NCBI RefSeq assembly: GCF_029265375.1
Contig: NZ_JAJUJJ010000020.1
Coordinates: 1-51,662, forward strand
Direction: 5' to 3'
DNA: 51,662 bases
DNA from: Nesterenkonia sp.
GTDB lineage: Bacteria > Actinomycetota > Actinomycetes > Actinomycetales > Micrococcaceae
Shown here: piece after piece, positions 44,162 to 51,662 of the stretch
Layout: each line of letters opens with the position of its first letter
Position numbering within the stretch: the first letter of the stretch is position 1
Translations under genes and position numbers: made by a program
The notes under the pieces: model-generated
The model's database searches: none
What the model was told of the DNA's origin: nothing
What the model saw: only the letters and a program-made list of their open reading frames with translations

Positions 44162-45490
44162 TCAGCCGTCCAACTCGGCGGCCAGATCGCGCTCATAGAG
44201 GGACTCGAACTCGCCCTCCACGCGCTCCATCTCCTCGGCCACGTCCACATCCTCGGTCAGGATGCGCTGCAAGGTCTGGGCCAGCTCCAGGTCACCGCCG
44301 GGCAGGAAGACTCGGGCGAAGTCCTGCACACGGGTGCGCTCCAGCTGGTTCACCGCAGTCTCGAACTGCGGGGTCTCCTCGTAGACATCGCTCATATCGG
44401 CGTCCTGGTGGACCGGCACGTAGCCGGTGGCCTCGGAGAACTTCGCCGTGGACTCCGCGGAGGTCATATGGCCGACGAACATGGCGGCGGCCAGCTGACG
44501 CTCGGGCTCGGACTCAGCGGCGATCATCAGCCCGGCACCGCCGGTGGGGACCACATTCTCCTCACCGTTGGGGCCGGTGGGCAGGAAGGCGGTGCCGACC
44601 TCGAACTCGGCCGACTCCAGGATCCCGCCCAGCGAGCCGGTGGACTGCACCACCTGGCTGGCTACTCCGGCGGCGAAGTCGTCGGCCTGGTCGCCGGAGG
44701 CCACCGAGGCCCAGTCGCCGGCGGCCTCCTGGGCGAACTCCAGCGCCTCGATGGTCTCCTGCGAGGACACGGTGGAGAAGTCCCACTCATCCGACCAGCC
44801 GCCGCCGTAGCCCCACACCAGGTTGGCCATGGTCCAGGCCGGATACTGGTCCTGCGGCGGGAAGGCGAAGGCCGAGCTGGCCACCTCTGCCTCCATCAGC
44901 TGCTGGGAGACCTCCTCGACCTCCTCCCAGGTGGTGGGCACATCCTCGATGCCGGCCTCCTCGTAGTGGTCCGCGTTGTAGTAGAACAGCGGGGTCGAGC
45001 GGGCGTAGGGCACACCGTAGTGGCTGTCCTCGTAGAGGTAGTCCTCGTAGAGGGCCTCCACATAGCCGGAGACGTCCACCTCGGCGGCTTCGAGCACGTC
45101 GTCGACGGGGATGAGCGCATCATTGAGGTAGTTGGTGAACCAGGTGGCATCGGAGAGCACGACGACGTCGCCGACGTCGCCGGTGCCCTGGGCGGTCTGG
45201 AACCTCTGGGAGGTCTCCTCATAGTTGGCTCCGGAGGTGACCAGCTCCACTTCGATGCCGGTCTCCTCGGTGAACTCGTCGATCAGCTCCTGCTCCACGT
45301 CCTGGGAGCCGCCGGGGTGGTTAGTCCAGAAGGTGATGGACTCTGCCGGCTCCACCTCCGACCAGTCGATCTCCTCGGTCTCGCCGGCGGTGCCCTCTCC
45401 CGAGGTGTCCGGGCCGCAGGCGGTCAGCGCCAGGGCGGCGACGCTGAAGACCGCCGCCGGCTTCCACGCAGTGCGTGCAGTGATGTTCAT
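44162..45490 (-). CDS. Ugp-like ABC transporter substrate-binding lipoprotein
   Basis: A 442-residue family-1 solute-binding protein with a Sec signal and lipobox (LTACG, Cys about residue 25). The mature protein is strongly acidic (EGTAGETEEIDWSEVEP and many Glu/Asp later), as expected for a cell-surface protein in a saline or alkaline habitat. The segment TFWTNHPGGSQDVEQELIDEF is typical of glycerol-3-phosphate and sugar binding proteins. It is the last gene of a three-gene importer operon lacking an ATPase. The PHO-box-like site upstream favours glycerol-3-phosphate or its diesters as ligand. Confidence 0.87.
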   Translation of the reverse strand: MNITARTAWKPAAVFSVAALALTACGPDTSGEGTAGETEEIDWSEVEPAESITFWTNHPGGSQDVEQELIDEFTEETGIEVELVTSGANYEETSQRFQTAQGTGDVGDVVVLSDATWFTNYLNDALIPVDDVLEAAEVDVSGYVEALYEDYLYEDSHYGVPYARSTPLFYYNADHYEEAGIEDVPTTWEEVEEVSQQLMEAEVASSAFAFPPQDQYPAWTMANLVWGYGGGWSDEWDFSTVSSQETIEALEFAQEAAGDWASVASGDQADDFAAGVASQVVQSTGSLGGILESAEFEVGTAFLPTGPNGEENVVPTGGAGLMIAAESEPERQLAAAMFVGHMTSAESTAKFSEATGYVPVHQDADMSDVYEETPQFETAVNQLERTRVQDFARVFLPGGDLELAQTLQRILTEDVDVAEEMERVEGEFESLYERDLAAELDG

Positions 45491-45623
45491 CGTGGTGCTC
45501 CTTGATCGGTGATTTTCAGGGGTTGGGTGCTGGGTCGGGTGGTCAGGCGGCCTCATGGTCCTCCCGGGGTGCGGCTCCGGCGGTCACCGGGTGCGGGGCG
45601 TGATGGTGCTGGTTCATCGGCTG

Positions 45624-46550
45624 CTACTTCACCGCGCCCTGGGTCAGGCCGGCGACGATGTAGCGCTGCAGCATCGCGAAGATGACCAGCATCGGGACGA
45701 TGACCATCACCGCCCCGGCCATCAGAATGCCGTAGCTGGAGGTCAGCTGCTCCACCGACTGCAGCAGGTTCAGCCCCACCGGCAGGGTCATCTTCTCGGC
45801 GCGGTCGACGATGATCAGCGGCCACAGGAAGTTGTTCCACTCGTTGACCACGGTCACCAGCGCTACGGTGGCGATCGCCGGCATCGAGACCGGCACCGCA
45901 ATCTGGAACAGCTTGCGCAGGTGGCCGGCGCCGTCGAGCTCGGCAGCCTCGAACAGCTCCTTGGGCAGGGCTTTGAAGTGCTGGCGCAGCAGGAAGGTGC
46001 CGAAGGCGGTGCCGAGTCCGGGCAGGATGATTCCCCACAGGGTGTTGTAGCCGCCCAGAGAGGTGATGGTCAGGTAGTTCGGCAGCATGGAGACCTCCGG
46101 CGGCACCATCAGCGCTACCAGGATTCCCAGGAAGATCAGATTGGCGCCGGGCACCCGGATGAACACCAGCGCATAGGCAGTGGTGATCGCCAGCAGCACT
46201 TTGATGCTGGACCCGATGACGGTGACGTAGATGCTGTTGCCCAGCACCGTCAGCAGCGGGACCCGGTCCGCCACCGCGGCGTAGTTCTCCGTAGTGGGCT
46301 CCTGCGGCAGCAGGGTGGGGTTGAGAGTGATGATCTCGTGGGGCGGTTTGAAGCTGGAGGAGATCATCCAGGCCAGCGGCAGCACAATGACCATCAGGGC
46401 GATCAGGATCGGCAGGTACCCGGTGAGCAGCGTGTCCACCAGGTTCTGCCGGCTGAAGGCTCGGGCGAGCTCGCCGCGGTGGCGCACCCGGGACTTCGGG
46501 GCGATCAGCCCGGGGTTCTGCGCTGGGGTGGAGGTGGGACGCTGGGTCAC
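45624..46550 (-). CDS. Ugp-like ABC transporter permease (UgpE/MalG type)
   Basis: A 308-residue CUT1 permease with about six helices. After a basic N-terminal tail, the first helix leads to PLAWMISSSFKPPHEI, typical of MalG/UgpE subunits. The ATPase-contacting EAA loop reads EAAELDGAGHLRKLFQIAVP. It overlaps the partner permease by 4 bases (ATGA) and is 133 bases from the binding-protein gene. Confidence 0.9.
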   Translation of the reverse strand: MTQRPTSTPAQNPGLIAPKSRVRHRGELARAFSRQNLVDTLLTGYLPILIALMVIVLPLAWMISSSFKPPHEIITLNPTLLPQEPTTENYAAVADRVPLLTVLGNSIYVTVIGSSIKVLLAITTAYALVFIRVPGANLIFLGILVALMVPPEVSMLPNYLTITSLGGYNTLWGIILPGLGTAFGTFLLRQHFKALPKELFEAAELDGAGHLRKLFQIAVPVSMPAIATVALVTVVNEWNNFLWPLIIVDRAEKMTLPVGLNLLQSVEQLTSSYGILMAGAVMVIVPMLVIFAMLQRYIVAGLTQGAVK

Positions 46551-47575
46551 TGGTAATGCACCTTCCTCTCCACATAGCGCAGCTGGACGGCTGTGATGAG
46601 GAACAGCGTGAAGAACAGGACGACGGCGATCGCGGCTGAGTAGCCGGCCCGCTGGTACTGGCCGAAGGACTGCAGGTAGATCTCAAAGATGATCGTGTTG
46701 GTGCCGTGACCGGTGGGCGTCATCGTGCGCAGAATGTCGAAGGCGTTGGTCATGGAGAAGATGATGTTGGTCACCAGCAGGAAGAACACGGTGGGGGTCA
46801 GCAGCGGCAGCACGATGGAGAAGAACCGGCGGACGGCCCCGGCCTTGTCGATCATGGCCGCCTCGATGAGGTCCCGCGGCACCGACTGCAGCCCGGCGAG
46901 GAACACCACCGCGCAGTAGCCCAGGTTCTTCCAGACATAGACGATGATGACCATCACCAGGTTCCAGTCGGCGTCGAGCTTCCACGACGGCGACTCGATG
47001 CCGAAGACAGCCAGCAGGTGCATCAGCGCCCCGCGGTTGGGGTCGAAGATGAAGTCCCACACCAGGGCCACACCCACCCCGGAGAGCACATAGGGGCTGA
47101 ACACGGCGGTGCGGGCCGCCGTGCGGCCGGGGATCCGCTTGTTGAGCACCAGGGCGATCAGCAGACCCAGGATCATAGATCCGGCCACTGCCCCGAGGGT
47201 GAAGATCCCGGTGACCCGCCACACCTCCTGCCCGGAGGGGGAGGTGAAGAAGGTGATGTAGTTGTCCAGGCCCACCGGAGTGGCGGTGCGGGCGCCCAGC
47301 CGCCAGTCCAGCGTGGAGTAGTACATATTGCTGAACAGCGGGTAGTAGATGAACGCCAGGATCAGCAGGATGTTGGGCCCGGCGAAGAGGATGAACAGCG
47401 ACCAGTTCTTGGACAGCTTCCGCCGGTGGGCCCGTTTCCGGGCGGCCTCGAGCTGCGCCTGGTCCGGGGCAGGGGATCCTGCGTCGTTCCCGCGTGCGGG
47501 GGCATGCTCAGTGCCGACGGCGATGGCGCAGCCTCCTCTCGGGTTCGGTGCAGACCTGGTCGATTGTGGACGCAT
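46547..47575 (-). CDS. Ugp-like ABC transporter permease (UgpA/MalF type)
   Basis: Up to 342 residues, a CUT1 permease with about six helices after a charged N-terminal tail (AARKRAHRRKLSKNW). The EAA loop reads EAAMIDKAGAVRRFFSIVLP. The ATG at 47575 has no ribosome-binding site, whereas a fine AGGAGG lies inside the frame at 47537-47532, seven bases before an ATC codon (47524). The true start is therefore uncertain and may be a non-canonical codon. It is the first gene of the importer operon; PHO-box-like repeats are just upstream. Confidence 0.87.
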   Translation of the reverse strand: MRPQSTRSAPNPRGGCAIAVGTEHAPARGNDAGSPAPDQAQLEAARKRAHRRKLSKNWSLFILFAGPNILLILAFIYYPLFSNMYYSTLDWRLGARTATPVGLDNYITFFTSPSGQEVWRVTGIFTLGAVAGSMILGLLIALVLNKRIPGRTAARTAVFSPYVLSGVGVALVWDFIFDPNRGALMHLLAVFGIESPSWKLDADWNLVMVIIVYVWKNLGYCAVVFLAGLQSVPRDLIEAAMIDKAGAVRRFFSIVLPLLTPTVFFLLVTNIIFSMTNAFDILRTMTPTGHGTNTIIFEIYLQSFGQYQRAGYSAAIAVVLFFTLFLITAVQLRYVERKVHYQ

Positions 47576-47597
47576 GGAGCGACGTCAACCTGGCCTG

Positions 47598-47616
47598 CAG
47601 GTGAATTTCAGGTGAA
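47598..47616 (-). promoter_or_regulatory. PHO-box-like direct repeat before the Ugp-like operon
   Basis: On the minus strand TTCACCTG occurs twice with an 11-base period (47616-47609 and 47605-47598). This matches the 11-base direct-repeat units of PhoP sites known from Streptomyces. A weaker third unit may follow at 47620-47627. Confidence 0.55.
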
Positions 47617-47760
47617 GTTCAGACCTGGATATGTCTTATCACAGTGGCCTGTTCAACCGGCCGCCGCCAGCTGTCCGATCGCTCATTCAGTGCCGCTGAT
47701 GAGGAATGATGGTGGGCTGAGCATGCTTTTCCGGGTGCCGACGCGGCGAGAGGAGGGTGC

Positions 47761-48710
47761 GTGGCCGAGCTGGTGCTGACTGCGGTGTTCGCAGTGCTGA
47801 TGCTGAACCTGGTGGCCGCGGCCGCCGCTGCGGTGAAGCAGAGCGCCTCCTGGCTGCTGGTGGTCCTGCTGGCCGGGACCACCGGAGCCGCTGCGGCCGC
47901 TGTGCTCTATGCCGTCCACCACGGTCTGGCCAAGGGGGCGCTCTTCCTGGGGGTCCCGGTGCTGCAGCACTATGGCCGCGGTCCTACCGGCCTGCTGGTG
48001 CTGGCGGGGATGGCCGGGGCCGCACTGGCGGTGGCGGGGGCCCGCTGAGTTCGGGCGCCTACGGCAAGTATGTCTCCAAGGAGGCGATCTCCGGGGTGGA
48101 GGTGATGGGCGTGGGGCTGGACCAGCTGCTGCCGCTGGTGGCCACCGGCTCCACTGTGCTGCTGATGCGCTTCGGGTTCCTGCTGCGGCAGGCGGAGCGG
48201 GAACCCCGGCGGAGCCTTGATGGTGAGCTGCTCTCTTGGGTGGGCGTCTGCGCCGCCGGTGTGATCCTCCCGTGGCTGATCGGAGCCTGGTGGATCCCCG
48301 GGGCCGGCGAGTTCAGCTGGACGGCCTCGGCCCTGTGGGACGCCATCTGGCCGCTGCTGCTCGGGTTGGCCGCCGGGGCTGCGGTGTGGGCTGCGGCCGC
48401 GGCGGGGAAGCTGCCTGTCTGGCTGCGTGCCGATGGCACGTCTGTACAGCCCGGGGATCTGGTGGTGGCCGAGGAGTCGGCTGTGCTGCGCGCCGGTCGG
48501 ACTGGGATCCGGACCGCGGACGTCACCCACCGGCAGCTGGGCCGGTGGGGCGAGGGTCTCGGCGGGGCTGCTGCCGACGCCGCGGAGGGCGCGCGCCGCA
48601 TCACCGCTGCTGTGGAGCGCCGGCTGGTGCAGTGGAGGGCCTCCGGTGCGGTGATCCTGGTGCTGCTGACCGGAGCCGTCGTCGTTCTTGCATGGGGGTG
48701 GCTGTGGTGA
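47761..48710 (+). pseudogene. MrpD/NuoM-like antiporter subunit, truncated and frameshifted
   Basis: The GTG at 47761 follows a very good AGAGGAGG. The first frame (95 residues) contains a membrane segment with YAVHHGLAKGALFL, as in MrpD/NuoL-type proton-pumping subunits, and stops at 48048. Shifting by one base in the G/C run near 48035-48043 continues the expected sequence (PLSSGAYGKYVSKEAI) and runs to 48710 with several more helices. The N-terminal half of a normal MrpD (about 500 residues) is absent. It probably no longer works as an antiporter; a sequencing slip in the G run is the alternative for the frameshift only. It overlaps mrpE. Confidence 0.65.
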
Positions 48711-49378
48711 GCTCTTCAGTGGTGAGGCTGGCAGTCTCCGCGGTGCTTCGCGGGGTGCCGCTGGGGCTGCTCTGGGTGGCGTTGGCGGGCTGGAATGCCG
48801 ACTATGCCCTCTATGGTGTGGTCTCTGCCGCGGCCGCTGCGGGGCTGAGCCTGGTGCTGCTGCCGCCTCAGCGTCTGCCGCAGCTGCGCCGGTGGCCGCG
48901 GCGGGTGTGGAATGGATTGATGCTGGCTGGATGGTTCGCCGGGCAGTCGGCCCAGGGCGGGGTGGATGTGGCCGTGCGGGCGCTGCGGCGCACCCCGGAT
49001 ATTGAGCCGGTCACTGTGCGCGCCCCAGTGGTGGTGGCCGAGGGGCCGGCCCGCGAGCTGGCGATGCTGATGATGAACCTGATGCCCGGCTCCATGATTC
49101 AGCGCGGGCCGTTCCCCGCCGGAAGCACCCGCGGCGCAGGGGCGGTCAGTCCCTCCCGGACTGGGGTATCAGCGCAGGATCCCCACCAGCGGCGGCCTCA
49201 GGAGCTGGTGGAGCTGCACACCCTGTCACCGGAGTTGGATCCGGCGGTTCAGTGGCGGCAGCTGCAGCAGCGCACCGCTGCGGCATTCGATGCGGCCGGG
49301 CATGGTGAGGATCTCACCAGCGGCCGCGGCGCGGACGCGGTTGGCACACCGGGCAGAGGAACGACGAGCGGCCCATGA
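48707..49378 (+). CDS. MrpE-like Na+/H+ antiporter subunit
   Basis: A 223-residue protein with two or three membrane helices at the N-terminus (VPLGLLWVALAGWNADYALYG), then a conserved cytoplasmic part (LMLAGWFAGQSAQGGVDVAVRALRR) and the PGSM segment of MrpE/MnhE subunits. The GTG start overlaps the preceding stop (GTGA). The C-terminal 70 residues are unlike MrpE and low in hydrophobicity, and the end overlaps fpg by 65 bases, so the native end may have been lost. No mrpF or mrpG follows. Confidence 0.7.
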   Translation: MSSSVVRLAVSAVLRGVPLGLLWVALAGWNADYALYGVVSAAAAAGLSLVLLPPQRLPQLRRWPRRVWNGLMLAGWFAGQSAQGGVDVAVRALRRTPDIEPVTVRAPVVVAEGPARELAMLMMNLMPGSMIQRGPFPAGSTRGAGAVSPSRTGVSAQDPHQRRPQELVELHTLSPELDPAVQWRQLQQRTAAAFDAAGHGEDLTSGRGADAVGTPGRGTTSGP

Positions 49379-50357
49379 ACTTCTCCCGCCGGATGACCCC
49401 GGGACTGCGGCGAGCATCCAACTCACCGGCCGAGTGCTGCTGGGCGCACCGCGAGCAGGGCCGCCCAGCCTGGCCGTATACCTCCAGAGAGCGTTCGAAG
49501 TAGCCAGAGGCGCCGTTGACGTTGACGTAGAGCGCATCGAAGCTGGTGCCTCCGGCAGCCAGGGCGGCCTCCATCACCTCCTGCAGGGCGTGCAGCAGGC
49601 GTGTGCTCTCGGCCCGGGTGATGGTCTCGGACCGGCGGGCGTAGTGCAGCCGGGCGCGCCAGAGTGCTTCGTCGGCGTAGATATTGCCCACCCCGGAGAT
49701 CAGGGTCTGGTCCAGCAGGGCACGCTTGAGTCCGGTGCGGCGCCGGCGCAGCGCACGGAAGAGCCATTCGGGGTCCACCACCGGTTCCAGCGGGTCCGGG
49801 GCGATGTGCGCCGCCGCCTGTGGGATGAGCCGGCCGGAGCCTGCTGCCGCGGTGTCAGGCTGCAACGGGCTGAGCTGCATGCCGCCGAAGATCCGCTGGT
49901 CGATGAACCGCAGCTGGCCCGGCGCAGGTGCGGCACCTGCCGGGTCCGGACCTGACTCCTCGGGCAGCGCGGGGCTCGCAGCGGCAGAGAGCTCCAGGGT
50001 GATTTTCAGGTGCTTCTCCGCGGGGGCGTCGTCGTGCTCTATGAGCACCTGGCCGCTCATGCCCAGGTGGATCATCAGCGCCGGATCACCGGCGCGGAAA
50101 AAGTCCTCCCCAAGGGGTGAATCCTCATCCGTCTGCGACTCATCGGCAGGCGCGCTCAGCGGCACCCAGAGGTATTTGCCGCGGCGCTGCGGGACGCCGA
50201 GCTGCCGCCCGGTCAGCTGCGCGGTGAAGGCCTCGGGTCCTTCGGCGAAGCGCCGCAGGCTGCGCGGATCGTGGACGAGCACCTGCTCCACACGGCGGCC
50301 TGCCGCCCAGGTCTGTATTCCGCGGCGGACCACTTCCACTTCGGGCAGTTCGGGCAT
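49314..50357 (-). CDS. mutM: formamidopyrimidine-DNA glycosylase (Fpg/MutM)
   Basis: A 347-residue base-excision repair glycosylase/AP lyase that removes 8-oxoguanine and formamidopyrimidines. The catalytic N-terminus PELPEVE, the Lys in RRGKYLWVPL, and the H2TH region (LLDQTLISGVGNIYADEALWRA) are intact. The C-terminal zinc finger has CSRC and CPVC with REKFMGRSSFLCP; the spacing between the Cys pairs is stretched by about 15 residues. Three Pro/Ala/Asp-rich insertions lengthen it beyond the usual 270-290 residues. The 3' end overlaps the convergent mrpE-like gene. Confidence 0.93.
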   Translation of the reverse strand: MPELPEVEVVRRGIQTWAAGRRVEQVLVHDPRSLRRFAEGPEAFTAQLTGRQLGVPQRRGKYLWVPLSAPADESQTDEDSPLGEDFFRAGDPALMIHLGMSGQVLIEHDDAPAEKHLKITLELSAAASPALPEESGPDPAGAAPAPGQLRFIDQRIFGGMQLSPLQPDTAAAGSGRLIPQAAAHIAPDPLEPVVDPEWLFRALRRRRTGLKRALLDQTLISGVGNIYADEALWRARLHYARRSETITRAESTRLLHALQEVMEAALAAGGTSFDALYVNVNGASGYFERSLEVYGQAGRPCSRCAQQHSAGELDARRSPGVIRREKFMGRSSFLCPVCQPRPRRGRW

Positions 50358-50389
50358 GGTGCTGAGTCTGCCAGATCGGCGGCGGGCGC

Positions 50390-50911
50390 TCAGTCGCCGG
50401 CCGGGCGCACCATGCGGATCTCTACGACCCCTGCCAGGGCTTCGGCGCCGCGGTCCTCCCCCAGGTCCTTCTCGGTGCCGTCGGGCTGGAATCCGTGTTT
50501 GCGGTAGAACGCAATAGCGCGCGGGTTGTCCTTGAGCACCCAGAGGGAGGCCGATTTGGTGCCCAGCAGCTCGGTGAGCAGGTCGGTGGCCGCCCCGCTG
50601 CCGTAGTGGCCCTGGAGCAGGTAGAGCATATAGAGCTCGTGCTCGACGTCGAGATCGTCTTCCCGCGGGGGCCCGATCTGAGCGATGCCGACGACGTCGC
50701 CGTCGGCTTCGGCGACTCGGGTGCGGCTGCGGTGGGCCTGATCTGCCAGCATCTGGCGCCAGAACTCGGTGCGCCGCTGCAGGGCGTCGTCGTTCCAGAA
50801 CTGATCCGGAAGGATCCCGTCATATGCCTGCTTCCAGGCGGTGACGTGCACCTCGGCCAGCTCTTTGGCCTCATGCAGCTTCGGATGCCTGATCACGTAG
50901 GTACTGCCCAT
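50390..50911 (-). CDS. GNAT family N-acetyltransferase
   Basis: A 173-residue single-domain GNAT protein. It has the helix AEVHVTAWKQAYDGILPDQFW near the start, a degenerate acetyl-CoA loop (LQGHYGSGAATDLL, residues about 107-120) and the conserved C-terminal NPRAIAFYRKHGFQPDG. This layout is typical of the common actinobacterial group with unknown small-molecule or protein substrates. It is a close paralogue of the damaged gene just upstream. Confidence 0.88.
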   Translation of the reverse strand: MGSTYVIRHPKLHEAKELAEVHVTAWKQAYDGILPDQFWNDDALQRRTEFWRQMLADQAHRSRTRVAEADGDVVGIAQIGPPREDDLDVEHELYMLYLLQGHYGSGAATDLLTELLGTKSASLWVLKDNPRAIAFYRKHGFQPDGTEKDLGEDRGAEALAGVVEIRMVRPAGD

Positions 50912-50973
50912 GGAGTGAGCCTATGCGGGGGCCGGCGGCCCGCTGGTGAGCCACACGGAGGGGCGGCGGAGGC

Positions 50974-51363
50974 TCAGCGCCGCACCATGCGGATCTTGGG
51001 CAGGTTCCCGATATGCGGCAGGTGCTCCACGGCGCCGTCGGGCCGGTATCCGTGCTTGCGGTAGAAGGCGATGGCGCGCTGGTTGGCTTCCATCACCCAC
51101 AGATAGGAGGGTGTGCGGCCGGGGTCCAGGGCGTCCAGAAGGCGGTGTGCCAGTCCGGTGCCGTAGCTCTCGGCCAGGACGTAGAGCCGCCACAGCTCGT
51201 GCCGGGTGGGGGCGTCGTCATCGCGTGCCTTTCCGAATGCACCGAATCCGATGATGCGGCTGTCCCGCTCGGCGACCACGATGCGCCGCTCTGACTCTGG
51301 GGCGGGGGCAGCGAGCAGCTCGGCCCACATCTCAGTTCGGCGCTGCGGGGTGTTGCGCCGCAT
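50974..51363 (-). CDS. GNAT family N-acetyltransferase, 5' end lost or displaced
   Basis: From the ATG at 51363 the frame gives 129 residues with the acetyl-CoA region YVLAESYGTGLAHRLLDAL and the end NQRAIAFYRKHGYRPDG, clearly paralogous to the gene at 50390-50911. Homology to that paralogue continues upstream in the same frame to about 51468 (VVIRSAQLKDAEALGQAH, then EEAYGHYFPEQF), but no ATG, GTG or TTG is found before the IS element begins at 51529. The gene therefore seems to have lost its normal start, or the ATG at 51363 makes a shortened protein. Likely a pseudogene. Confidence 0.65.
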   Translation of the reverse strand: MRRNTPQRRTEMWAELLAAPAPESERRIVVAERDSRIIGFGAFGKARDDDAPTRHELWRLYVLAESYGTGLAHRLLDALDPGRTPSYLWVMEANQRAIAFYRKHGYRPDGAVEHLPHIGNLPKIRMVRR

Positions 51364-51528
51364 GAACTGTTCAGGGAAGTAATGCCCGTAGGCTTCCTCG
51401 GCCGCGATGGCGTGGGCCTGCCCCAGCGCTTCGGCGTCCTTCAGCTGGGCGGAGCGGATTACGACGTCGCCTCGGTCCGCCGCGTGCGTGTCGGGCGGAT
51501 GCGGGTAGGCACGGGCGCCGGGGTGGAG

Positions 51529-51662
51529 TGACCCCCTAGATTCGGTCCAGTAGTTATGTGAGTTGCACTAGCGCCCGCCCTTAGCGGGAGGAAGACTGGT
51601 GTGACTATGACCGCGAAGAGGAAACGGCATTCCCCGGAGCAGATCATCCGTAAGCTCGGTGA
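51529..51662 (+). mobile_element. left end of an IS3-family insertion sequence
   Basis: The terminus TGACCCCCTAGATTCGGTCC begins at 51529 and has the TGA-C-rich form of IS3-family ends. A transposase reading frame starts about 70 bases inside. The right end and any target duplication are outside the window. It lies directly upstream of a GNAT gene that lacks a start codon. Confidence 0.75.
51601..51662 (+). CDS. IS3-family transposase OrfA, N-terminal fragment
   Basis: The GTG at 51601 (or ATG at 51607) follows GGGAGGAAG by six bases and encodes TMTAKRKRHSPEQIIRKL before the window ends. This is the characteristic start of IS3-family OrfA proteins, whose N-terminal helix-turn-helix recognises the IS ends. 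OrfB and the frameshift site are not in the window. Confidence 0.85.
   Translation, partial: MTMTAKRKRHSPEQIIRKLG

Overview
The window is a high-GC, densely packed actinobacterial chromosome segment, most likely from Micrococcales and plausibly Micrococcaceae (a Nesterenkonia/Arthrobacter-like organism). The basis is the carD-ispDF-cysS-rlmB gene order, the actinobacterial rrn leader, the very acidic extracellular solute-binding protein, and the many ATGA/GTGA gene overlaps. The genus is an inference from gene content, not a measured placement.

Layout. Positions 1-392 hold the promoters and leader of an rRNA operon that runs off the left edge on the minus strand. Positions 393-6189 are a minus-strand housekeeping run: carD, an ispD-ispF fusion, cysS, rlmB and a maltokinase-like protein with degraded catalytic motifs. 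A divergent lipoprotein follows, then a stand-alone MsiK/UgpC-type sugar-ABC ATPase (7386-8528). Positions 8782-14724 form a polyol unit: mannitol-type dehydrogenase, SorC-family regulator, and a divergent binding protein plus two permeases with no ATPase. Positions 14754-25466 are an envelope-stress or efflux style block: an ATPase with two large FtsX-type permeases (one split by an in-frame TGA), a LuxR-type response regulator with its sensor kinase, and a second ATPase/permease pair. Two 70-bp inverted-repeat elements flank the regulator/kinase/second-transporter part.

Positions 25527-37505 are minus-strand metabolic genes: a PLDc_N membrane protein, GDPD, HAD phosphatase, PfkB sugar kinase, an E1-rhodanese protein with a repeat-rich linker, thiG, thiS, a helical-repeat ORF, thiO, a low-GC two-gene unit of unknown function, a macrolide-phosphotransferase-like kinase and a ThDP enzyme. 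After a tRNA-Gly come a RutE-like nitroreductase, a PfpI protein, a BASS transporter, thiE, an HTH-less LysR-type effector domain, a double GNAT protein and a dienelactone hydrolase. Positions 44162-47575 are a second ATPase-less importer, Ugp-like, with a PHO-box-like direct repeat upstream. The right end holds a frameshifted MrpD-like gene with mrpE, fpg, two tandem GNAT genes and the left end of an IS3-family element.

How the parts may work together. The single MsiK-type ATPase could energise both ATPase-less importers. Polyols would be oxidised to ketoses by the dehydrogenase and phosphorylated by the PfkB kinase. GDPD and the Ugp-like importer could jointly supply glycerol-3-phosphate under phosphate limitation. 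The thiamine genes are split between 28936-33898 and 40594, and I see no TPP riboswitch. The best candidates for something undescribed are the low-GC gene pair coupled to thiO (33898-34813), the paired 70-bp elements around the two-component/ABC block, and the maltokinase-like pseudokinase.
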